From NCBI GenBank assembly GCA_002967695.1, contig PUHN01000019.1:1-53927 (forward strand): a DNA stretch of 53,927 nt. Reading direction: 5' to 3'. Every line of letters begins with the position of its first letter. Positions within the stretch are counted from its first letter, which is position 1. This DNA is from Rhodobacteraceae bacterium WD3A24. Lineage in GTDB: Bacteria; Pseudomonadota; Alphaproteobacteria; Rhodobacterales; Rhodobacteraceae. Both the position numbers and the translations under genes were made by a program. Positions 16,912-24,267 of the stretch are shown piece by piece. A model generated the notes under the pieces. The model was given only the letters and a program-made list of their open reading frames with translations. It did no database searches and was not told the DNA's origin.

Positions 16912-18516
16912 ATGCTGGATGCCACGCCCAACCGCCCCGACCTGCCGCCCGAGATCGCGCGCCGCCGCACCTTTGCGATCATCTCGCACCCGGATGCGGG
17001 CAAGACGACACTGACCGAAAAGTTCCTCCTTTACGGCGGCGCGATCCAGATGGCCGGCCAGGTGCGCGCCAAGGGCGAGGCACGGCGCACCCGCTCGGAC
17101 TTCATGCAGATGGAAAAGGACCGCGGCATCAGCGTGAGCGCCTCGGCGATGTCGTTCGAATACCGCGAGAATCGCTTCAACCTGGTCGACACGCCCGGCC
17201 ACTCCGACTTTTCCGAAGACACCTATCGCACCCTGACAGCGGTGGACGCGGCGATCATGGTCATCGACGGCGCGAAGGGTGTGGAGAGCCAGACACGCAA
17301 GCTCTTCGAGGTCTGCCGGCTGCGCGACCTGCCCATCCTGACCTTCTGCAACAAGATGGACCGCGAGGCGCGCGACACCTTCGAGATCATCGACGAGATC
17401 CAGGAGAACCTCGCCATCGACGTCACGCCCGCCTCATGGCCGATCGGGATGGGGCGCGATTTCCTGGGCTGCTACGACCTGATCAACGACCGACTCGAAC
17501 TGATGGATCGCGCCGATCGCAACCGCGTGGCCGAGTCCATCCGCCTCGAAGGGCTCGACGATCCGGCGATGGCCGATCACATCCCCGCCGCCCAGCTCGA
17601 CCAGCTGCGCGAGGAGGTCGAGATGGCGCGCGGCCTGCTGCCCGGATTCGACCCGCAGGCGGTGCGCGAGGGGCACCTGACGCCCATCTGGTTCGGCAGC
17701 GCCATCAACTCCTTCGGCGTGCAGGAGCTGATGGACGGGATCGCCCATTACGGCCCGCCCCCCCAGCCGCAGAAGGCCGAGCGCGAGATCCTGCCCGAAG
17801 AGGACAAGGCGACCGGCTTCGTCTTCAAGGTGCAGGCCAACATGGACCCGAAACACCGCGACCGCGTGGCCTTCGTGCGCATGGCCTCGGGGCACTTCAC
17901 GCGCGGGATGAAACTGTTGCACGTGCGCACGAAAAAGCAGATGGCGGTGTCCAACCCGGTGCTGTTTCTGGCCTCCGACCGCGAGCTGGCCGAAGAGGCC
18001 TGGGCGGGCGACATCATCGGCATCCCCAACCACGGCCAGCTTCGCATCGGCGATGCGCTAACCGAGGGCGAGGCGCTGCATTTCAAGGGCATCCCCTCCT
18101 TCGCGCCGGAACTGCTGCGCAACGCGCGGGCGGGCGATCCGATGAAGGCCAAGCATCTCGACAAGGCGCTGATGCAGTTCGCCGAGGAAGGCGCGGCCAA
18201 GGTGTTCAAGCCGATGATCGGGTCGGGCTACATCGTCGGCGTCGTGGGCGCGCTTCAGTTCGACGTGCTGGCCAGCCGGATCGAGATGGAATACGGCCTG
18301 CCGGTGCGGTTCGAGGGCTCGCAGTTCACATCGGCGCGCTGGGTGTCGGGCGACAGGGCGGCGGTGGAGAAATTCGCCAACGCCAACAAGGGCCACATGG
18401 CCACCGACAGCGATGGCGACATGGTCTATCTCACCCGCCTGCAATGGGACATCGACCGCGTCGAGCGCGACTGGCCCGAGGTGACGCTGACCGCGACCAA
18501 GGAACTGATGGTCTAG
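16912..18516 (+). CDS. prfC: Peptide chain release factor 3
   Basis: A 534-residue translational GTPase that removes RF1/RF2 from the ribosome after termination. GTPase motifs: SHPDAGKTT (P-loop, 25-33), the switch region with EKDRGISVSASAM, DTPGHSDFSEDT (G3) and NKMD (G4). Domain II and the RF3-specific C-terminal domain follow, and the total length matches bacterial RF3. The ATG at 16912 begins the conserved sequence immediately after a promoter, without a Shine-Dalgarno sequence. The much longer open frame upstream is not supported. Confidence 0.96.
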   Translation: MLDATPNRPDLPPEIARRRTFAIISHPDAGKTTLTEKFLLYGGAIQMAGQVRAKGEARRTRSDFMQMEKDRGISVSASAMSFEYRENRFNLVDTPGHSDFSEDTYRTLTAVDAAIMVIDGAKGVESQTRKLFEVCRLRDLPILTFCNKMDREARDTFEIIDEIQENLAIDVTPASWPIGMGRDFLGCYDLINDRLELMDRADRNRVAESIRLEGLDDPAMADHIPAAQLDQLREEVEMARGLLPGFDPQAVREGHLTPIWFGSAINSFGVQELMDGIAHYGPPPQPQKAEREILPEEDKATGFVFKVQANMDPKHRDRVAFVRMASGHFTRGMKLLHVRTKKQMAVSNPVLFLASDRELAEEAWAGDIIGIPNHGQLRIGDALTEGEALHFKGIPSFAPELLRNARAGDPMKAKHLDKALMQFAEEGAAKVFKPMIGSGYIVGVVGALQFDVLASRIEMEYGLPVRFEGSQFTSARWVSGDRAAVEKFANANKGHMATDSDGDMVYLTRLQWDIDRVERDWPEVTLTATKELMV

Positions 18517-18558
18517 ATCCCGGCGGGCCTCAGCGGCCGCGTGCCGGGCCGGCCGGAG

Positions 18559-19314
18559 TCAGCCTTGAGGCCGCAAGTCGCGCCACCAGGGCGGCCCGTC
18601 GCGCATGGCGGTCCACAGTGTCTCGGCCGTCTCCAGCGCCGCCGCGCCGGCCCCCTCCTGCGCGGCCGGATCGTCATGCGTGCGTAGCGCACGCTCCAGC
18701 CGCTCCAGCCGCTCGAGGGCCGGCTCGGACGCGGCCGCGGGCCAGAGCGGCGCAAAGAATTCGCAAAGATGGCGCAGGACGCGCAGATCGTCTCGCAGCG
18801 CGGCCCGCCTGCCCTCGGGCATCCTTGCGACCCGCCCGCCATGGGCAAGGGCCCGCGCACGCGCCGTGTCGAGCGCGCAGGCGGCAACCCCGGCCACCGA
18901 CGCCGACAGAAGGGCGCGCGCAGGGGCGTCGCGACGCTGCCAGCCGGTGCCCGAAAGCCGCCGGCGCGCGCGGGCGGTGAAACCGTCGGCGTCGCGCGCG
19001 ACCAGATCGGCGCGGAGCCGGGCGGCCGCGCGCTGCCGGACCAGCGCGTGGCAAAGGCCGCATGCCTCCTCACGCACCGAATCCGCGGCCGCAGGCCGCA
19101 GGACGGGGCCGAACCCGTCGAGCGCGCTGCACAACCGCCGCAGGGCCGCACGGGCGCAACGCGGGCCGTCGGGATCGTCGCGCGTCATCACGCAGCGCAG
19201 ATTGTGGGCGAAATCGTCGAGACAGGCCAGAACCACCACCTCGAAAGCCTGCGCCGTCGTCATCGAGCGCGTCAGATGCGGGCGTGTCGGCTTGCGCGGT
19301 CGCGGCGGGCGCAT
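18559..19314 (-). CDS. CHAD domain protein
   Basis: A 251-residue Ala/Arg-rich helical protein with features of the CHAD (conserved histidine alpha-helical) domain: an early CVMTRDDPDGPRCARAALRRLCSALDGF resembling the R-x-x-RRLRxAL motif, and later LRDDLRVLRHLCEFFAPLW. CHAD proteins bind polyphosphate and are sometimes found at PHA granules. The start at 19314 has a GAGG upstream; 19263 is an alternative without one. Conserved histidines are sparse, so it is a diverged member. No triphosphatase (CYTH) partner is adjacent. Confidence 0.65.
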   Translation of the reverse strand: MRPPRPRKPTRPHLTRSMTTAQAFEVVVLACLDDFAHNLRCVMTRDDPDGPRCARAALRRLCSALDGFGPVLRPAAADSVREEACGLCHALVRQRAAARLRADLVARDADGFTARARRRLSGTGWQRRDAPARALLSASVAGVAACALDTARARALAHGGRVARMPEGRRAALRDDLRVLRHLCEFFAPLWPAAASEPALERLERLERALRTHDDPAAQEGAGAAALETAETLWTAMRDGPPWWRDLRPQG

Positions 19315-19389
19315 GATGGGCCTCGGGTGGCTGCGGCCCGCCGATCGTCGGCGCATCGCGCCCCGCCATCAAGGGGGCGCGTGGGGAGG

Positions 19390-20391
19390 TCAGGCGACCA
19401 GTCGCGGCCCGAGATCCCCGCCGCCGACACGGTTGCGCCCGGCCGTCTTGGCCTCGTAGAGGCGGGCGTCGGCGCTGGCCAGAAGGGCCTCGGCGGTGTT
19501 TTCCTCGGGGGTGATCTCGGCGATACCAAGGCTGGCGGTCACCTTCAGGCCGGGATGGCCGGGAATCTCGGTGCGTTCCACCGCCGTGCGCACCCGCTCG
19601 CCGACCTCCTGGGCCACCGGCAATGCACCGCCCGAGATCAGCAGGGCGAATTCCTCCCCCCCCAGCCGGCCGAAGGCGTCTTCGGCGCGCATCTCGGCAC
19701 GCACGGTGTCGGCCACCGCGCGCAGGACCATGTCGCCCGCGGCATGGCCGAGCCTGTCGTTGATCTCCTTGAAGTGATCGAGATCGAGCATCACCAGCCC
19801 GCAGGGCGTGCCCTTGCGGTGATAGCGGGCGGTCTCGCGTTCCAGCCCCTCGATGAAACAGCCGCGCGACATCGCGCCGGTCAGCCCGTCATGGCTGGCG
19901 TGGCGCCACAGCTCGATCCCCGAAACCATCAGATGCGCGAAATCGCGCAGCGCGGTGCGCTCGGAGGTGGTGAAGCGGCGTTCGCGCGTGTCATAGACGT
20001 GAAGCGCGCCGATCCGCGCGCCCGTGGCAGTGACGAGCGTGACGCTGAGCCGGCTGCGCACCTGCCGCGCCCCCGGCGTGGCCGGCAGATTGTCGAGGCA
20101 CAACGCGATCTGGTCGGGATGAACCAGAAGACCGGGCGTGCCGGCGACCAGGGCGTGATACAGCTCGCGGCGCTGGCCGGTGGCCGCGCCCTCGGGGTTG
20201 AAGCCGGGTTCGAGGGTGACGATGACCAGCGGCACGTCCAGCATCGAGGTGACCAGCGAGGCGACGCGCTCAAGCTGCTCCTGCCCGCTTTCGGCCGGGG
20301 CGGCCAGCGTCTGATCACCGCCATCCGGGTCGGCGAGGCCGCAGGGCACGCCCGTCTCGCCACCATAACCCGCGCCATCTTCATATGCCAT
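19390..20391 (-). CDS. GAF-GGDEF diguanylate cyclase
   Basis: A 333-residue predicted c-di-GMP synthase. Residues about 38-160 resemble a GAF sensor domain (ERVASLVTSMLDVPLVIVTL ... ARIGALHVYDTRERRFTTSERTALRDFAHLM). The GGDEF domain follows, with HDGLTGAMSRGCF, LDLDHFKEINDRLGHAAGD and the active-site signature GGEEF (244-248). An inhibitory I-site RAED (235-238) sits exactly five residues before it, indicating product feedback. No membrane segments: cytoplasmic. The ATG at 20391 follows GGGGGCAGG; upstream in-frame GTG codons are less likely. Confidence 0.93.
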   Translation of the reverse strand: MAYEDGAGYGGETGVPCGLADPDGGDQTLAAPAESGQEQLERVASLVTSMLDVPLVIVTLEPGFNPEGAATGQRRELYHALVAGTPGLLVHPDQIALCLDNLPATPGARQVRSRLSVTLVTATGARIGALHVYDTRERRFTTSERTALRDFAHLMVSGIELWRHASHDGLTGAMSRGCFIEGLERETARYHRKGTPCGLVMLDLDHFKEINDRLGHAAGDMVLRAVADTVRAEMRAEDAFGRLGGEEFALLISGGALPVAQEVGERVRTAVERTEIPGHPGLKVTASLGIAEITPEENTAEALLASADARLYEAKTAGRNRVGGGDLGPRLVA

Positions 20392-20646
20392 GACCACCTG
20401 CCCCCGACCATTTCATTTCCGCGACGCAGCGTTCTCGCCAGCGTCTGGATTATCTTTTCGTTGAGGTTTCGGGCGCGATTGTGACGAAAGCGGGGCTTTG
20501 TGTCGGAATCGCGCCAGATTTCATGGCGTCATTGGGGCAAGGCTGCGCGGTTGTCGTGCAATTGTGGCATGAACGGGGCACCGGCGGCTGCGTGCAACCG
20601 CAGAGAATCCGCAAGGCCGCGCCCTGCAACCAAGGGGCGCTCCCGC

Positions 20647-21009
20647 TCAGCTCGCCGGCCGTGCCCGCCGCCGGCCGGCCAGGGCCATGGAGACATAGGC
20701 GAGAATCGTAAGCCCGATCCCGCCGGCCAGCCCGATCACGATCAGGACGATCCAGTCGATCGGCCCGCCCACATCGGAAAATCCCGAGCTGGTGATCCAC
20801 TGCACGAACAGGATCGCGGCGATCGCGCCCACCGGAAAGGCGAGTTCGGAGCGCACGAGCCGGCGGCTGTCGAAGCCGCGATCGCGGATCACGACATACA
20901 CGAACGCCACAGCCACCAGCACCGCCAGCACCACCAGCCCCCAGAACAACCAGAAACCGAACATCTCCTCGAAAACGGCGATGAGGGTGTCGAAGGTAAG
21001 GTCTTCCAT
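20647..21009 (-). CDS. Small membrane protein (DUF5368-like), linked to sqr
   Basis: A 120-residue protein with three predicted membrane helices (about 19-42, 57-72 and 82-108), a short charged loop RDRGFDSRRLVRSE and a basic C-terminus. It resembles a small family seen in Rhodobacterales (I recall DUF5368). The ATG at 21009 follows GGGAGGAACC and lies 18 bp after the stop of the sulfide:quinone oxidoreductase gene on the same strand, so the two are surely co-transcribed. It may anchor or couple the oxidoreductase to the membrane; this is inference. Confidence 0.8.
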   Translation of the reverse strand: MEDLTFDTLIAVFEEMFGFWLFWGLVVLAVLVAVAFVYVVIRDRGFDSRRLVRSELAFPVGAIAAILFVQWITSSGFSDVGGPIDWIVLIVIGLAGGIGLTILAYVSMALAGRRRARPAS

Positions 21010-21027
21010 CTCGGTTCCTCCCGGCGC

Positions 21028-22347
21028 TCAGGCGCGGCCGCGCAGCATGGCGTAATAGGTGGGCTTGAGGCCGATCTCCTTGATCAGCCATGTGATCCAC
21101 AGCTCCTCCAGCGGCGCGATGACGCCGGGAAACGAGGGCGCGAGCTGATTTTCGTAGTCGAACTCGATCAGCATCGCCCGGCCGATACGGGTGATCAGCG
21201 GACAGGACGTGTAGCCCGAAAAGCGCGCCGTCCCCTCGCCCCCGGCGATCTCTGAGACCAGGTGATCCTCGACCACCGGCAGATGCCACTTGGCGCTGGC
21301 CGCCGTCTTGCCGTACCGCACGCCGTTGATGTCGCCCACGCCGAAGACATTGGCGTAACGGGCGTGGCGCAGGGTGTAGGGATCGACCTCGATCCAGCCC
21401 TGATCGGTCCAGCGGTCGGCCCAGCTCAGGCCCGACTCGCGCACGACCTGCGGCGCACGCTGCGGCGGGATGACGTTGATGAAGTCATAGCCGATGTCCC
21501 GCGATCCCTCGGGCGTATCATAAGTGGCGTTCCTGGCACCGGGGTCGATGGCGCGCAGAACATGGTTGTAGCGCACATCCACACCCCGGTCGTCGAACAG
21601 CATCTTGACCTTCTCGTTGACGATGGGCACGCCGAACAGCCCGCCCGAATGCGCGGCGTAGATCAGCTCCACATCGCCCCGCGTGCCCTTCCGGCGCGCG
21701 CGGTCGTCGGTCAGGAAGGTGTATTTCAGGGGCGCGCCGGCGCATTTCATCTCGGTCGCCGGGCGGCCGAAAAGCGCCACGCCGCCCTCGTCGGTAAAGC
21801 GGTCCATCATCCGCCAGGTGGCGGCTGCGTGGTCGGGGCCGGCGTAATGCGCGCCGATTCCGTTTTCGCCCACCATGTCGAGCGAAAACCCCTCGATCGC
21901 CTCCCAGTCGAGCGACAGCCCCGTGGCCACGATCAGATAGTCGTAATCAAGCGTCTCGCCCCCTCGCGTGGTCACGCGCCCCGCCTCGGGGTCGATCTCG
22001 GCGGCGTAGTCCTGCACCCAGTCGACACCGTCGGGCAGCCATTCGCCGGTGGTGGTCACCGAATAGCCGGCGGGCTTGAGACCGGCGGCGATCAGCGTGA
22101 AGCCGGGCTGATACCAGTGCTGCATCCGCCCGTCGACGATCGTGATGCGCGCGCCGTCGAGACGTGCGGCCAGACGGTTGGCGATGCCGGTCCCGCCCGC
22201 GCCGGCGCCGAGAATCACGATATGGGCCGAGGTGCGCACAGTCTGCGCCTGCACCCCCGGCAGGGACACCGCGCCGAGCGCGGCGCCGCCGGCCGCAAGC
22301 CCCATGAAGGCCCGCCGCGAGGCCCGGAAATCATTGATGCGTGCCAT
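21028..22347 (-). CDS. sqr: Tat-exported type II sulfide:quinone oxidoreductase
   Basis: A 439-residue flavoprotein. A Tat signal, SRRAFMG followed by a hydrophobic stretch and VQA, occupies residues 10-34; FAD-binding GAGAGGTG is at 47-54. The two redox cysteines of human-type (type II) SQR are present in context: C202 in KCAGAPLKY and C382 in GYTSCPLIT. The C-terminus LEELWITWLIKEIGLK can form the membrane-binding helix. It should oxidise sulfide to sulfane sulfur and reduce quinone, here on the periplasmic side. Start 22347 follows AGAGGGTGG; 22383 is an alternative. Confidence 0.88.
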   Translation of the reverse strand: MARINDFRASRRAFMGLAAGGAALGAVSLPGVQAQTVRTSAHIVILGAGAGGTGIANRLAARLDGARITIVDGRMQHWYQPGFTLIAAGLKPAGYSVTTTGEWLPDGVDWVQDYAAEIDPEAGRVTTRGGETLDYDYLIVATGLSLDWEAIEGFSLDMVGENGIGAHYAGPDHAAATWRMMDRFTDEGGVALFGRPATEMKCAGAPLKYTFLTDDRARRKGTRGDVELIYAAHSGGLFGVPIVNEKVKMLFDDRGVDVRYNHVLRAIDPGARNATYDTPEGSRDIGYDFINVIPPQRAPQVVRESGLSWADRWTDQGWIEVDPYTLRHARYANVFGVGDINGVRYGKTAASAKWHLPVVEDHLVSEIAGGEGTARFSGYTSCPLITRIGRAMLIEFDYENQLAPSFPGVIAPLEELWITWLIKEIGLKPTYYAMLRGRA

Positions 22348-22401
22348 GCCACCCTCTGCTTTCAACTTTGTGAATTCTTGCATGGGCAGCCCTCCCGCGC
22401 C

Positions 22402-22415
22402 TTGACGCATATCAA
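22402..22415. promoter_or_regulatory. FNR-type box 1 (sqr-proximal)
   Basis: TTGACGCATATCAA matches the FNR/FnrL/Nnr consensus TTGAT-N4-ATCAA with one mismatch. It is 55 bp upstream of the chosen sqr start. A class II position (-41.5) would put the sqr transcription start near 22367, supporting the ATG at 22347. Confidence 0.65.
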
Positions 22416-22431
22416 GACCGCGGTGATCGCA

Positions 22432-22448
22432 TGCGACGTAGCGTCGCA
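22432..22448. promoter_or_regulatory. Perfect 17-bp palindrome between the FNR boxes
   Basis: TGCGACG-TAG-CGTCGCA is a perfect inverted repeat (7+3+7) centred at 22440, in the middle of the sqr/Rrf2 divergent region. It is a strong candidate operator for the divergently encoded Rrf2 regulator, or for another dimeric factor. Confidence 0.5.
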
Positions 22449-22458
22449 CATGCCGCGC

Positions 22459-22472
22459 TTGATCTGAATCAA
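22459..22472. promoter_or_regulatory. FNR-type box 2 (regulator-proximal)
   Basis: TTGATCTGAATCAA is an exact match to TTGAT-N4-ATCAA, the shared core bound by FNR, FnrL and Dnr/Nnr-type regulators. It is 49 bp upstream of the Rrf2 gene start. Confidence 0.8.
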
Positions 22473-22520
22473 GGCCAGGATTGATGCTTGTCGCTACGGC
22501 TCTCGCCGGGAGGAAATCGC

Positions 22521-22982
22521 ATGCGTCTGACGACCCGAACCAATCTGGCCATGCGCACTTTGATGTTCTGCGCCGTCAATCCGGGACGCATCGTGCGTAA
22601 GCAGGAAGCCGCCGAGGTCTGCAATGCCTCCGAGAACCATCTGGCACAGATCATCAATCATCTCGCCCGCATCGGCGTGATCGAGACGGTGCGCGGCCGC
22701 CATGGCGGTTTTCGCCTGCGTCGCGAGCCGTCGGAGATCACCGTCGGGGAGGTCTTCCGCGAGCTCGAGGCGGGCGTGCCCTTCGCCGAATGCTTCGCCG
22801 CGGCGGGCAACACCTGCCCGTTGACAGGCAGCTGCCGGCTGCGCGCCGCACTGGAGCGGGCGCTCGAGGCGTTCTACGCCACGCTCGACCCGGTTACACT
22901 GGACGATCTCGTGACCGACAATTGCGCCCTGGGCACCATTCTCACGCTCGAGCCCCTGCCGGCACAGCCCTGCGGCGCCTGA
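22521..22982 (+). CDS. Rrf2 family regulator, NsrR-like
   Basis: A 153-residue iron-sulfur-type repressor. The N-terminal winged helix is RLTTRTNLAMRTLMF ... NASENHLAQIINHLARIGVIETVRGRHGGFRL. Three cluster-ligand cysteines are at C91, C99 and C105, followed by RLRAALERALEAFYATLDPVTLDDLV as in NsrR. The first Cys spacing (seven residues between) is longer than I recall for typical NsrR or IscR. The cluster could sense nitric oxide, oxygen or reactive sulfur. The ATG at 22521 follows GGGAGGAAA. Divergent from sqr, it probably controls it. Confidence 0.87.
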   Translation: MRLTTRTNLAMRTLMFCAVNPGRIVRKQEAAEVCNASENHLAQIINHLARIGVIETVRGRHGGFRLRREPSEITVGEVFRELEAGVPFAECFAAAGNTCPLTGSCRLRAALERALEAFYATLDPVTLDDLVTDNCALGTILTLEPLPAQPCGA

Positions 22983-22995
22983 ACACTTCGGCCGG

Positions 22996-23577
22996 TCAGC
23001 GTACCAGAATCAGGCGGTCGTCCGCGATCTCGACCCGCGCGAAGCGGTCGAGATAGCCCATGCCCATCAGCGAGGTGTCCATCTCGCCCGAATTCACCCA
23101 AGCGCGCACGTCACGGTCGGTGATATCGCCCAGCACCACGGTGTCGAGCATCACCCGCGCGGTGCTCACGGTGCCGTTGGCCGTGCGCGCCCGGCCCCGA
23201 TAGACAAGTGCGCCGGGCTCGATCCCCGCGGCGCGGGCATCGGCGCGGGTCAGGACCATATCCGTCGCGCCGGTGTCGAACACGAAGCGCACTGATGCAC
23301 CATTGACCTCGGCATGCAGATAGTAATGGCCGTCATGGCTGCGCGGCACCTCGACGCGGCCGTCGCCGACGATCACCGCCTGCCGTGGCACCAGGTCGTC
23401 GCGGATGTCCTCCCAAAGGCCATAGGCCGCCATCATCCCGATAAAGATCAGCGTCCAGGCCAGCATCTGCTGCACAGCCCGGAAGGGCCGGCGCAGATTA
23501 TGCAGCACCACCCAGCTCAGCACCGCCGCGCCGAGCAGCAGCAGATACATCATGCGCCCGAAAATCTCGCCGTCCAT
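22996..23577 (-). CDS. Retropepsin-like aspartic protease, membrane-anchored
   Basis: A 193-residue protein with two N-terminal membrane helices (about 9-26 and 37-54) and a C-terminal single-domain aspartic protease of the TIGR02281/clan AA type. The active-site motif is VFDTGATDMVLT with D101; the flap and dimer elements TVVLGDITDRDVRAWV and SLMGMGYLDRF are present. It probably works as a dimer on the periplasmic face; substrates are unknown. It converges with the Rrf2 gene. Confidence 0.87.
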   Translation of the reverse strand: MDGEIFGRMMYLLLLGAAVLSWVVLHNLRRPFRAVQQMLAWTLIFIGMMAAYGLWEDIRDDLVPRQAVIVGDGRVEVPRSHDGHYYLHAEVNGASVRFVFDTGATDMVLTRADARAAGIEPGALVYRGRARTANGTVSTARVMLDTVVLGDITDRDVRAWVNSGEMDTSLMGMGYLDRFARVEIADDRLILVR

Positions 23578-23628
23578 GCGCGCCCCCCGCAGCCGATATC
23601 GGTGATGTAGGGCGCCGGAGCGGCGATT

Positions 23629-24264
23629 TCACCCTCCGGCGGCGGCGACGAGCCCCGCGCCCCGCAGCCCGTCGAGAATGAACTGAACCGACAGCGCCGC
23701 CAGCAGCATCCCCAGCAGGCGGGTGATCACCATGATGCCCGTGCGCCCCAGCGCGCGTTCGAGCAGCCCCGCCGCGAGAAACAGCGCGAACACCATGCCC
23801 AGCACCGCCAGCATGACGAGATGGACCGCCGCGACGCCGGCCAGGTTCGGGCCCGCCTGCCCCGTCAGCAGGATCATCGAGGCCATCGCCCCCGGCCCCG
23901 CGATCAGCGGCATCGCCAGCGGAAACACCGAGGGATCCTCGGCCGGGTCGGTCTCGCGTTCGCGGCTCTCGCGCCGGCGGGTGCGCCGCTCGAACAGCAT
24001 GTCGAGCGCGGTCAGAAACAGCAGGAGACCACCGGCGATGCGGAAGGCGGGCATGGTGATCCCGACAAAGCCCAGAATCTGTTCGCCGACCGTGCCGAAC
24101 ACGGTCAGCAGAACCGCCGCGACGACACAGGCGCGCAGCGCGATCATCCGCCGCTGCGCGGGGCCGACCCCCTGCGTGAGCACCGCGAAGATGGGCGTCA
24201 GCCCGATCGGATCCATGACGACGAAGAGCGTGACGAAGGCCGAGACCACGAACGCGCCCTCCAC
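23629..24264 (-). CDS. MarC family integral membrane protein
   Basis: A 211-residue polytopic protein with about six membrane segments and MarC/UPF0056 features: [23 protein letters not shown] at the N-terminus and [19 protein letters not shown] in the middle. Despite its name the family is not an established antibiotic exporter. The start is GTG at 24264, three bases after the ABC-F gene stop. Its ribosome binding site GGAGGG lies inside that gene's last codons, so it is translationally coupled. Confidence 0.9.
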   Translation of the reverse strand: MEGAFVVSAFVTLFVVMDPIGLTPIFAVLTQGVGPAQRRMIALRACVVAAVLLTVFGTVGEQILGFVGITMPAFRIAGGLLLFLTALDMLFERRTRRRESRERETDPAEDPSVFPLAMPLIAGPGAMASMILLTGQAGPNLAGVAAVHLVMLAVLGMVFALFLAAGLLERALGRTGIMVITRLLGMLLAALSVQFILDGLRGAGLVAAAGG

Positions 24265-24267
24265 CGC

